From positions 1 through 23,615 of the forward strand of contig JAXMCE010000025.1 of assembly GCA_046349515.1 (NCBI GenBank): a DNA stretch of 23,615 nucleotides, in the 5' to 3' direction. How positions within the stretch are numbered: the stretch's first letter is position 1; every line of letters begins with the position of its first letter. A program made the position numbers and the translations under genes. The notes below the pieces were generated by a model that saw only the letters and a program-made list of their open reading frames with translations, was not told where the DNA came from and did no database searches. The DNA is from JBGPGW01 sp046349515. GTDB taxonomy: Bacteria > Pseudomonadota > Alphaproteobacteria > CADEGL01. This document shows positions 1 to 6,496 of the stretch, piece by piece.

Positions 1-2
1 GA

Positions 3-2006
3 GCGGGTGAAAGGTTCCTCGCGCGCGCTTCTGGGTACGCGTCCGCTACCGTTGGGCATGCCGACATTGGGCGCGCTCGGCTGCGACGCATTCGGCTGGG
101 ACGCGCCGGGACTCTGCGCGCCATCGACGGGCGCGCGGTGGCGGATCTCAGGTCCAGGCGCGGCGCTCGACAGGCGCGGGTTCGTCCCGTTGTCGGTCCC
201 GCGATTGTCCGGACCGCGATGGCCGTTCGGCCAGGGAAATGGTTGCGCGCTCCGTGTCGCCTGGCCGCCATCGGGCCCGCGCGCCGCGCCCGACGCCGCG
301 TCACGGGGGGCCGCATCATGGGATGGGGCATTGCGGGAGTCGTCGCGCCGCATGACGGGCGCGCCCGGCGCGCGGCTCATGCGTTCTTCGAAGCGAGGCC
401 GCGATCCGTCGTTTGCGACCGGCGCGCGCCCATTCGGCACGGCCGAACGTCCGGTTTCGTTGGCATGGCCGTCGCGCGAGCGGAAGCGTGGTCCGGGAGC
501 TGCTTGCTCGCCGGAACTGCGCCCATTGGCGGCATTCGACGGCTGATCCTGCGGCGTCCGGCCGCGCGGGTCGGCATGGGCCATGCGCGTCGTGTCACCC
601 GTGCCGGGAGGATTGCGGCGCGCGTCGCCGCGAACGCCGTCGCCACGCCCGTCCCGGGGCACGCGTCCGTCGGCCGTCCGGATCTCGGGGCCGCGCGTGT
701 GCTCGCGGACATCGGCTTGAGGGCGCACATGGTCGAGGCGGTCGGCGGTCGACGCATGGGCGAGGCGCTCGCGCGGCACGCGGACTTGGCCGTCATGCGC
801 GTTCCGGCCATGGGCGAAGTCGTGCTCGCCCATGACCGTCGCGAAGCGGTGGTGCTGGTAGCGGTCGATGTCGTGGTGCCGGTCGCCGCGGGAGATGTTG
901 TTGATGACCGTCGTGTTCACGTTCGTGATGTTGACGTTCTTCACGTAGGTCACGCTCGCGGGATAGTAGGGGCGGAAGACTTCGAAGGGCGCCAGCGGGA
1001 ACCAGCCGACCGCCGCGCCGATCGAGAGCGAGATGCCCCAGTTGGAGCCGCCGACGAAGGCGACGAGCGCCGGTGCATAGACGGGAGCCGCGACGAAGGT
1101 GCCGGGACACCAGCCCCAGACTCCGCCGATATAGGCCCAGCGCCCATAGTGGAAGGGCGCGAAGCCCCACGGCGCGTCGTCGATCCACGTCCAGCCCCAA
1201 GGGGCCACGAATTCCCAATGTCCGTAGCGATAGGGCGCCCAGCCCGCCGGCACGGCGGCCGGATACCAGACAGGACCGTAGGTGGGATTGCTCTCCCAGC
1301 GACCGTAGGAATCGAGGTCCTCATAGCCCGTCATGTCCTCGGGCACGTAGCGCCGGCCGGCGCGGGCGACCGCGCGCTTCTCGCGCGCCTGCCCCCAGTC
1401 GTCGATCGCGGTCGGAGCCGCCTCGCCCACGGCATACTCCGCGGGGTCGCCGTCGATGGTGGCGCTCTCGCCGCGGTGAAGCTCGATCATGCCCTTGGGC
1501 CCGTGCACGCGGGCGAACCCGTCGAGCACCGTGACCTGGAGCGGATCGGCGGCCCCGCTGTCGCTGGCCTCGCCCGCATCGATGCGGTAGGTGCCCTTCC
1601 GCGCCAGCACGACCTCGCCCCGCGGCGTGAGGATATGCACGCCGTCCGGCGGTGCCGCGCGGACCGTGACGGCGAGCGTCCCTTGCCTCAGCTCGAACTC
1701 CGTCACCGTGTCGTCGAGCCGCGCCACGTCGAGCTCGCTCCGCTCGTCCATGCGGAGCGCCACGGGGCCCACCTGGATCTCGGCCCGCGAGCGCGGCTCG
1801 GTCCAGAACGAATCGCCCGAGGTCACGGGGTAGTTTCGTTTGGCCGCCGACCAGTGGTCCTCGTTCGCCCGGTGGTAGGAGACCGTGCCCTCGAAATACG
1901 AGAGACGTCCGACGCGGCCGGGCGGATCGGGCTGGACCGGTTCGGCCCGGACCGGAAGGGAGCCCAGGACGAGGACGAGGGCGAGGAGAAGGCGGCGGGC
2001 GAACAT
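3..2006 (-). CDS. Exported FecR-like / DUF6600 protein with long basic low-complexity tail (partial, C-terminus off window)
   Basis: Seen: an open frame from ATG at 2006 to the left edge, 668 codons with no stop. An SD (AGGAG, 2016-2020) lies 9 nt upstream of the start. The N-terminus MFARRLLLALVLVLGSLPVRA looks like a signal peptide. Residues about 25-150 read like a FecR-type beta domain (RVGRLSYFEGTVSY, later LDVARLDDTVTEFELRQGTL). Residues about 230-305 are rich in W, Y, G and P (YGRWESNPTYGPVWYP, YGHWEFVAPWGWTW), the hallmark of DUF6600. An Asn/Val segment (VNITNVNTTVINN) is near 355-370. After that about 300 residues are low-complexity R/D/G/P/A/H. Known: DUF6600 proteins are exported and of unknown function. 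Inferred: periplasmic or envelope-associated, with a disordered tail. A 650-codon open frame on the opposite strand is its exact codon-register shadow. The true C-terminus is unseen. Confidence 0.85.
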   Translation of the reverse strand, partial: MFARRLLLALVLVLGSLPVRAEPVQPDPPGRVGRLSYFEGTVSYHRANEDHWSAAKRNYPVTSGDSFWTEPRSRAEIQVGPVALRMDERSELDVARLDDTVTEFELRQGTLAVTVRAAPPDGVHILTPRGEVVLARKGTYRIDAGEASDSGAADPLQVTVLDGFARVHGPKGMIELHRGESATIDGDPAEYAVGEAAPTAIDDWGQAREKRAVARAGRRYVPEDMTGYEDLDSYGRWESNPTYGPVWYPAAVPAGWAPYRYGHWEFVAPWGWTWIDDAPWGFAPFHYGRWAYIGGVWGWCPGTFVAAPVYAPALVAFVGGSNWGISLSIGAAVGWFPLAPFEVFRPYYPASVTYVKNVNITNVNTTVINNISRGDRHHDIDRYQHHRFATVMGEHDFAHGRNAHDGQVRVPRERLAHASTADRLDHVRPQADVREHTRGPEIRTADGRVPRDGRGDGVRGDARRNPPGTGDTTRMAHADPRGRTPQDQPSNAANGRSSGEQAAPGPRFRSRDGHANETGRSAVPNGRAPVANDGSRPRFEERMSRAPGAPVMRRDDSRNAPSHDAAPRDAASGAARGPDGGQATRSAQPFPWPNGHRGPDNRGTDNGTNPRLSSAAPGPEIRHRAPVDGAQSPGASQPNASQPSAPNVGMPNGSGRVPRSAREEPFTR

Positions 2007-2040
2007 GGCTGGTTACTCCTGTCGGCGGAGAGGCTCGCGC

Positions 2041-2067
2041 GCGGCCGGAGTTCGTACCTCCGGCCGC
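2041..2067. terminator. GC-rich hairpin between the two leftmost minus-strand genes
   Basis: A perfect 10-bp stem (GCGGCCGGAG with CTCCGGCCGC) encloses a 7-nt loop (TTCGTAC). It lies between the stop of the 197-residue repeat protein (2084) and the SD of the DUF6600 gene (2016-2020). A second, smaller inverted repeat (CACTC 2067-2071 with GAGTG 2079-2083) abuts it. There is no T-tract, so it may be a weak or Rho-assisted terminator or an mRNA-stabilising stem. Confidence 0.45.
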
Positions 2068-2083
2068 ACTCGTCGCGAGAGTG

Positions 2084-2677
2084 TCATTGACGCCATTGGC
2101 CGTTGTGCTTGGCGCGGTAGATGTGGTGGCTTGCGGCGTTCTCCGCGTGCTGGACGCGCCATTGCTCGCGGGGGCCGACATGGCCGTCCGCGCCGGCGCG
2201 CGCCTCCTTGCGGTCGATGCGCGCCTGGCCGCCTTCGAGCCGGCCCACTTCGCGGTTGGTCAGGCGGCCGGACTGGACGCCCTGCTCGATGCGCTGCTGC
2301 TGGTTGACGTTGCGCTGGACATCGGCCTGCATCCGCTGGCTCGAGGGGCTGTCGGGATTGCCCACGAGGCCGTTGTGCTTGGCACCGTAGATCGCCGCGC
2401 TCTCGCGGTTCTGCGCCGCGCCGATGCGCGCCTTCTCGGCGTTCGTGAGCGTGCCGTCGCGGAGCGAGCGGGATTCCATGCGGTCGATGCGCGCCTCGCC
2501 GCGCTCGAGCCGGGCCGCTTCACCCGTGGTCAGCTGGCCGCTCTGCAAGCCCTGTTCGATCCGCTGCTGCTGGTTGACGTCGCGCTGAACCTCGGAGCCG
2601 ACGGTCTGCGCCATCGCGGCCACGGGAAGCATCAGCAGGACGGTGGCCACGGCACTCGAAGACAGGAAGCGTCGCAT
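2084..2677 (-). CDS. Exported two-repeat hypothetical protein (197 aa)
   Basis: I do not recognise a named family. Seen: a signal peptide (MRRFLSSSAVATVLLMLPVA, cleavage probably after AMA), then two copies of a roughly 74-residue unit at residues 30-103 and 120-193, with an exact 90-residue period. Each unit begins VQR(D/N)VNQQQRIEQG, contains QSG-LT and RLE-G-ARIDR, and ends IY-AKHNG. The unit is charged, Gln-rich and probably helical. Start choice: ATG 2677 has AGGAG at 2685-2689 with 7 nt spacing. The in-frame ATG at 2692 would place that SD inside the gene. It probably acts in the periplasm. It lies 77 nt upstream of the DUF6600 gene in the same direction, separated by a hairpin. The repeat is also visible in the DNA, pointing to internal duplication. 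Confidence 0.85.
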   Translation of the reverse strand: MRRFLSSSAVATVLLMLPVAAMAQTVGSEVQRDVNQQQRIEQGLQSGQLTTGEAARLERGEARIDRMESRSLRDGTLTNAEKARIGAAQNRESAAIYGAKHNGLVGNPDSPSSQRMQADVQRNVNQQQRIEQGVQSGRLTNREVGRLEGGQARIDRKEARAGADGHVGPREQWRVQHAENAASHHIYRAKHNGQWRQ

Positions 2678-2755
2678 GGGCGTTCTCCTCATTCGTGCGT
2701 GAACTGCGAACGTCCCGACGCTACGCGCGCCCTCCTGGTTGGGCGGTGTCCGTCC

Positions 2756-2772
2756 AATTAAATTTCTTTAAT
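2756..2772. promoter_or_regulatory. AT-rich island with inverted repeat in a divergent intergenic region
   Basis: The 171-nt space between the divergent repeat-protein and PsiF-like genes is GC-rich except for this AT island. It contains ATTAAA (2757-2762) and its inverse TTTAAT (2767-2772) around TTTC. It is the likeliest place for promoter elements serving one or both genes. I could not place a convincing -35/-10 pair. Confidence 0.3.
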
Positions 2773-2863
2773 GATGGCGGCGGCGTGCGTTTGCTATCGT
2801 CGGTGCGACGGTGATGCGCGCCTTCGCGTGAATGCGCCGCGCCTGGAACGGAGTGTGAAGCCC

Positions 2864-3133
2864 ATGAGGACTGTGTTGACGGCCCTGGCCGTGGTCGCGT
2901 CGCTCGCGACACCCCCGCTCGCCTCGGCGGCGCCGATTGCGGCCGCGCGGGCGGCGGCAGGCATTTCACCCGACGCGCTGCTCGAGCGCGCCGGCGGCAA
3001 GGGCAGCATCCAAAAGCAGTGCGAGCGGAACGCCGACTACCACAAGCTCACGGGTCTCCAGCGCGAGGCCCATATCGAGAACTGCAAGAAGACTCTCGGC
3101 TCGATGGAAAAGAAAGGCGCGGGCCAGCCCTAG
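2864..3133 (+). CDS. Small exported PsiF-like protein (89 aa)
   Basis: Seen: a signal peptide (MRTVLTALAVVASLATPPLA, then SAAP), an Ala-rich linker, and one motif CERNADYHKLTGLQREAHIENC at residues 53-74. Its Cys-x20-Cys spacing and internal LTG..R match the PsiF repeat (CNA.A....L.G..R..FM..C) found in the phosphate-starvation-inducible protein PsiF. E. coli PsiF carries two such repeats and this protein has one. The start is ATG 2864, because the signal peptide begins there and a weak SD (GGAG, 2850-2853) precedes it. An upstream in-frame ATG at 2771 would add 31 residues with no sign of being protein. The function of PsiF proteins is unknown. Nothing in the visible DNA shows phosphate control. 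It converges with the SRPBCC gene. Confidence 0.75.
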   Translation: MRTVLTALAVVASLATPPLASAAPIAAARAAAGISPDALLERAGGKGSIQKQCERNADYHKLTGLQREAHIENCKKTLGSMEKKGAGQP

Positions 3134-3178
3134 CGCCGAGACTCGGCCGCGCCGCCGGGCGCTCGATGGCCGTCCGTT

Positions 3179-3194
3179 GCCCTAACCTTAGGGC
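3179..3194. repeat. Perfect palindrome between convergent genes
   Basis: GCCCTAACCTTAGGGC has 7-bp arms around CC, in the 79-nt gap between the convergent PsiF-like and SRPBCC genes. A second palindrome, GCCGAGACTCGGC, lies at 3135-3147. Together they could end transcription from both sides. The 2-nt centre is too short for a full hairpin, so a protein-binding role is also possible. Confidence 0.35.
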
Positions 3195-3212
3195 CGCCGC
3201 CTTTCCCTCAAC

Positions 3213-3671
3213 TCACGGCCGGATGTCGGGCTCGACCAGGTGGGCGAGCTGCATGAGCGACTGCTGCCAGCCGAGGTAGCACGCCTCGGGCGGGATCATG
3301 GCCGGGATGCCTTCCTGCACGATCGAGAGATCGCATCCGACCGAGACGGCCTTCAGGACGACGGTGATGGTCATCTCGCCGGGCAGGTTCGGGTCATCGA
3401 ACTTGTCCGTGTAGCGGATGCGCTCGTGCGGCACGAGCTCCTTGTACTCGCCGCCGAAGTGGTGGCTGTTGCCGGTCGTGAAGTTCGTGAAGGACATCTT
3501 GAACCGCCCGCCGACCTTGGCATCCATCGCGTGCACGGTGCAGGTGAAGCCGTAGGGCGGCAGCCAGCGCGCCGTCGCCTCTGGACTGAGGAAGGCGCGG
3601 TAGACCTTCTCCGGCGGAGCCGCGAGGACGCGATGGAGACGAACGGTGTTCGTCGAGGGCGCTGGGCTCAT
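3213..3671 (-). CDS. SRPBCC family protein (AHSA1/YndB-type START fold)
   Basis: 152 residues, the usual length for a single-domain AHSA1-type protein. Seen: the opening pattern VRLHRVLAAPPEKVYRAFLSPEATARWLPP is typical of the family's first strand and helices (R-hydrophobic-aP-e-VYrAl..pe....W). GGRFKMSF, YKELVPHERIRYTDKF and the C-terminal helix YLGWQQSLMQLAHLVE follow the START/Aha1 layout. An excellent SD (AGGGAGG) lies just upstream of ATG 3671. The fold makes a hydrophobic cavity for a small ligand. The family includes stress-response and polyketide-processing proteins, and many members have no known ligand. There is no signal peptide, so it is cytoplasmic. It is 103 nt downstream of the GH17 gene on the same strand, and any functional link is unproven. 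Confidence 0.9.
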   Translation of the reverse strand: MSPAPSTNTVRLHRVLAAPPEKVYRAFLSPEATARWLPPYGFTCTVHAMDAKVGGRFKMSFTNFTTGNSHHFGGEYKELVPHERIRYTDKFDDPNLPGEMTITVVLKAVSVGCDLSIVQEGIPAMIPPEACYLGWQQSLMQLAHLVEPDIRP

Positions 3672-3774
3672 GGTTCGTTCCTCCCTGTCGGTTTCGCATC
3701 GTCGGGTTGTAAGGCCACGTTGTCACGCACGCGGTGGAAGCCAATCGCCGCGATGGCGGCGAGGGGCGCGCCGT

Positions 3775-4620
3775 CTAGAACAACACGCCTTTGGGTTTGT
3801 TGGTGCCATCGATCAGCCCGAAATGGCCGTTGAAGGCCGAGCGCGGATCGATCCCGTACTGGTCGTCGAACATGTTGTGGATGTAGACGACCGTCTTCGT
3901 CGTGCCGGCCCAGGCGATCACGCGGTTGAGATAGTCGCGCGCATTCGCGATGCCTATCGGGAACTGCTTCGCGCTCGGGAGGCCGTAGGTGGTGGGCCAG
4001 CCTGTCTCCGTCACGACGATTTGATGCCCCGGGTATTTCGTCGCGATCGCCTGGTAGGTCGCGAGGAACGAGGCGAAGCCCGATTCGGGCGTGACGCCGA
4101 TGGGCTGGTTGTTCGCATCCGCGAGCGCCCAGTCCCATCCGGGATAGAGGTTGACCGCGATGAAGTCGACGAGCGGCAGGAGCGAGGCCGCGCGTCCGTC
4201 CGTGAGCCAGAAGGCCGAGGTTTGCGCCGTGCCGCGGGGAAGCGCGGGGAAGTCCGCCTTGGCGCGGCCGAGATAGGTCGCGATGGTCGCGAGCATCTCG
4301 GGGTCCTCATTGCCGACGAGGAGCGCGCGGACGTTGCTGCCCGCGACCGCGGGCTTGACGAAAGCCGCGTAGTTCTCTGCCGTCCAGTCGTCATGGCCAG
4401 GGAAGGGGAAGAGGGCGAGCAACACGCCGAGCCCTGCCGCGCGCGTCGCCTTCCCCACATCGACGGCACCGCCGCCGTATTGCGGGTAGTAGACTCGCAC
4501 ATCCTGGAAATGCGCCTTGGTCGTCGCGAGATCGGCCGCGACGGCCGCGGGCGTCGGGTTCGTCGTCGCGTGAAGCCCGTTATAGGTGACGCCCGGCGGG
4601 AGATAGGGGATCGCTGCCAT
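3775..4620 (-). CDS. Glycoside hydrolase family 17 (beta-1,3-glucanase-like) protein
   Basis: 281 residues, a single GH17-type TIM barrel. Seen: YNGLHAT at the first strand, VRVYYPQ (residues 41-47), the acid/base motif VGNED with Glu105, FIAVNLYPGWDW (153-164), and the nucleophile motif VVTETGWPT with Glu205. VGNE and TGWP are the diagnostic pair of GH17. Known: GH17 enzymes act on beta-1,3-glucans. Bacterial members are often linked to synthesis or modification of periplasmic cyclic glucans. Odd: there is no signal peptide or membrane anchor, and the ATG sits 1 nt after a strong hairpin (4622-4655) with no visible SD, so translation may be leaderless or coupled to HyuB. A later in-frame start cannot be excluded, but the protein is homologous-looking from residue 8 onward. 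Confidence 0.88.
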   Translation of the reverse strand: MAAIPYLPPGVTYNGLHATTNPTPAAVAADLATTKAHFQDVRVYYPQYGGGAVDVGKATRAAGLGVLLALFPFPGHDDWTAENYAAFVKPAVAGSNVRALLVGNEDPEMLATIATYLGRAKADFPALPRGTAQTSAFWLTDGRAASLLPLVDFIAVNLYPGWDWALADANNQPIGVTPESGFASFLATYQAIATKYPGHQIVVTETGWPTTYGLPSAKQFPIGIANARDYLNRVIAWAGTTKTVVYIHNMFDDQYGIDPRSAFNGHFGLIDGTNKPKGVLF

Positions 4621-4621
4621 G

Positions 4622-4655
4622 CGTCAGCCGCGCCGCGAGCGCGTCGCGGCTGACG
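4622..4655. terminator. Strong hairpin after hyuB, abutting the GH17 start
   Basis: A perfect 11-bp inverted repeat, CGTCAGCCGCG (4622-4632) with CGCGGCTGACG (4645-4655), with a 12-nt loop. It begins 9 nt after the hyuB stop (4665) and ends 1 nt before the GH17 ATG (4620). It is a probable terminator or attenuator. No T-run follows. Confidence 0.5.
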
Positions 4656-4664
4656 GCATGCGCG

Positions 4665-6401
4665 CTACTCCGCCGCGCGCTGCGTCCTCAGCTCCTTCGT
4701 CCGCGCTTCGTCGACCGAGAAATCCGCGCGGAGTGCCACGAGATAGTCGCGCTCGGCCGCCTGCTTGGTGATGTAGCCGTTCCTGACGTCCTGGGCGACG
4801 CGCTTCGGGTCGCGCTTCTTGGGATCGCCGAAGCCGGCGCCGCCCGGAAGCTCGAGCACGAGGCGATCGTCCGGCGGGATCGACTGGCGGCCCTTGCCGC
4901 GCATCTGCTTTCCCGACTTCAAGGACACGCGGCCGCGCGCGCCGCTCTTGCCGCCGTTCCGCCCGCGCGCCTCGTTCTCGCACCGCTCGAACATGGCGAG
5001 CACGTCGAAGGGCAGGCCGTCGATGCCGCCCAACTCGATGATCTGGCCCAAGCCCCCGCGCTGGGTGCCGGCACCGCCGGAATCGGGCCGCAGCTCCTTC
5101 CGCCAGAAGACGACCGGCGTGATCGCCTCGTTCGCCTCGACCGGCATGCCGCGCACGCCCGAGGGGAAGGCCGTCGAGTTGAGCCCGTCCTTCGTCGGAC
5201 GCGCGCCGGCGCCGCCCGAGTTGAACTGCAGCATCTCGAAATCGGGGATGTTGCCCTGGTAGCCCGAGCCGCCGGAGACGGACGACCCGCCACGGAGCTG
5301 CACGTTCCAGAGGGAGCCCGCGCCCTCCGCCTGCACGCCGCCCTTCACCACCTGGTTCAAGCAGCCGAACACGGTGTCCGGGAGCAGGTGCCCGATGATG
5401 TGGCGCGCGGCCACGGGGAAGGGGCGCTGGACGTTCAGGATCGAGTTCTCGGGCGCCGAGAAGGTGATCGGCAGGAGCGAGCCGTAATTGTTCGGGATGT
5501 CCGGCGCCACGATGCACTTCACGCCGAAGCAGGTGTAGGCCTTGGTGTAGTTGAGCACGACGTTGATGCCGAACTGGGAGGCGCCGGAGGTGCCCTCGTA
5601 GTCGACATGGATGCCGTCCTTCGACACGGTCAATGTCGCGGCGAGCGTCACCGGCTGGTCGTAGCCGTCGGTGCGCATGGTGTTCTTGTAGACGCCCGGC
5701 TTCAACGTGCGGATGCGCTCGATCGTGGCCTTCCGCGAGCTTTCGATGATGAACTGGGCGAGGTGCTCCAGATCCTTGAGGTTGAACTCCGTCATCATCT
5801 CGACGAGGCGGTGCGAGCCCGTGTCGTTGCAGGCGGCCGCCGCGAACATGTCGCCCTCGACCTGCATGGGCTCGCGCACGTTCGTGCGCACGATGTCCAT
5901 GAGCGTCTCGTTGACCTGGCCCTTCCGGAACAGGTGCATGATCGGGATGTTGACGCCTTCCTCGAACACCTGCCGCCCATCGGGGCCGAAGCCGCGCCCG
6001 CCGATGTCGACGATGTGAATCGTGTTGGCGAAGAGCGCCACCGCCTTGCCGCGGTGGAAGGTGGGCGAGACCACCGTGATGTCGTGGAGATGGCCCGAGG
6101 TCTGCCAGGGGTCGTTGGTGATGAAGTGGTCGCCCGGCTCCATCGTGTCGATCGGGTGCTTGGCGAGGAAATGCACGACAGCCTCGGCCATGGAGTTGAT
6201 GTGGCCGGGCGTGCCGGTCACCGCCTGGGCCAGCATGCGGCCCTTCCGGTCGAAGACGCCGGCCGAGAGGTCGCCCGCCTCGCGAACCGAGGTCGAGAAG
6301 GCGGTGCGGACGAGGGTCTGCGCCTGTTCCTCGACGACGGAGATGAGGCGGTTCCACATCACCTGCATGTGGATGTGGGCGAGGGCGGAGCTGCGGGCCA
6401 T
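4665..6401 (-). CDS. hyuB: Hydantoinase B / 5-oxoprolinase-type subunit
   Basis: 578 residues, within the normal range for HyuB. Seen: PGHINSMAEAV (65-75), DHFITNDPW (91-99), SGHLHDITVVSP (102-113, the family's GTHLPD-like metal motif), NTIHIVDIGG (126-135), and the Gly-rich C-terminal half with GGSGYQGN and LELPGGAGFGDP. Known: HyuB pairs with HyuA in ATP-dependent enzymes such as N-methylhydantoinase, 5-oxoprolinase, acetone or acetophenone carboxylases and caprolactamase. HyuA phosphorylates the substrate, and HyuB completes hydrolysis or carboxylation. A weak SD (GAGGGA) precedes ATG 6401. It follows hyuA with a 95-nt gap, large for partners, holding a decayed palindrome and another inverted repeat. 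The exact substrate cannot be assigned. No third carboxylase-type subunit is visible. Confidence 0.92.
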   Translation of the reverse strand: MARSSALAHIHMQVMWNRLISVVEEQAQTLVRTAFSTSVREAGDLSAGVFDRKGRMLAQAVTGTPGHINSMAEAVVHFLAKHPIDTMEPGDHFITNDPWQTSGHLHDITVVSPTFHRGKAVALFANTIHIVDIGGRGFGPDGRQVFEEGVNIPIMHLFRKGQVNETLMDIVRTNVREPMQVEGDMFAAAACNDTGSHRLVEMMTEFNLKDLEHLAQFIIESSRKATIERIRTLKPGVYKNTMRTDGYDQPVTLAATLTVSKDGIHVDYEGTSGASQFGINVVLNYTKAYTCFGVKCIVAPDIPNNYGSLLPITFSAPENSILNVQRPFPVAARHIIGHLLPDTVFGCLNQVVKGGVQAEGAGSLWNVQLRGGSSVSGGSGYQGNIPDFEMLQFNSGGAGARPTKDGLNSTAFPSGVRGMPVEANEAITPVVFWRKELRPDSGGAGTQRGGLGQIIELGGIDGLPFDVLAMFERCENEARGRNGGKSGARGRVSLKSGKQMRGKGRQSIPPDDRLVLELPGGAGFGDPKKRDPKRVAQDVRNGYITKQAAERDYLVALRADFSVDEARTKELRTQRAAE

Positions 6402-6424
6402 CGTTCGTTCCCTCTCTCGTCGAC

Positions 6425-6451
6425 CTCATCCAAAATTTGTCAAAGGATGAG
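6425..6451. repeat. Degenerate copy of the dispersed palindrome, between hyuA and hyuB
   Basis: CTCATCC (6425-6431), 13 nt, then GGATGAG (6445-6451). The 7-13-7 layout and both arms are identical to the copy at 10175-10201. The 13-nt core AAAATTTGTCAAA differs from TGAGCCCGTCGAA at seven positions, six of them C-to-T or G-to-A. It is probably the same repeat, mutated towards A/T. Confidence 0.5.
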
Positions 6452-6479
6452 GAGTTTCAATTGTCTATAATGTACTCCT
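6450..6479. promoter_or_regulatory. Operator-like inverted repeat in the hyuA-hyuB gap
   Basis: AGGAGT (6450-6455) and its inverse ACTCCT (6474-6479) are separated by 18 nt that hold CAATTG and TATAAT (6466-6471). The stretch is unusually AT-rich for this window. A perfect TTGACA on the minus strand (6444-6439) is nearby, pointing towards hyuB, but no good -10 follows it. It could be an internal promoter or operator for hyuB. This is inferred from symmetry only. Confidence 0.3.
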
Positions 6480-6496
6480 AAAGTCGATCAGGAGCT

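Noticed and set aside
138..2090. 650-codon open frame on the plus strand
   Set aside because: It is the exact opposite register of the DUF6600 gene, whose high third-position GC removes stops. It has no recognisable domain, SD or signal peptide.
2678..2692. Earlier ATG (2692) for the two-repeat protein
   Set aside because: The only good SD (2685-2689) lies downstream of it and fits ATG 2677, where the signal peptide begins.
4624..6429. 601-codon minus-strand frame overlapping hyuB
   Set aside because: Low-complexity Arg/His/Gly-rich translation in another register of a strongly conserved HyuB gene.
6437..6471. Plus-strand promoter TTGTCA ... TATAAT in the hyuA-hyuB gap
   Set aside because: The spacer is 23 nt, too long for sigma-70, and there is no plus-strand gene downstream.
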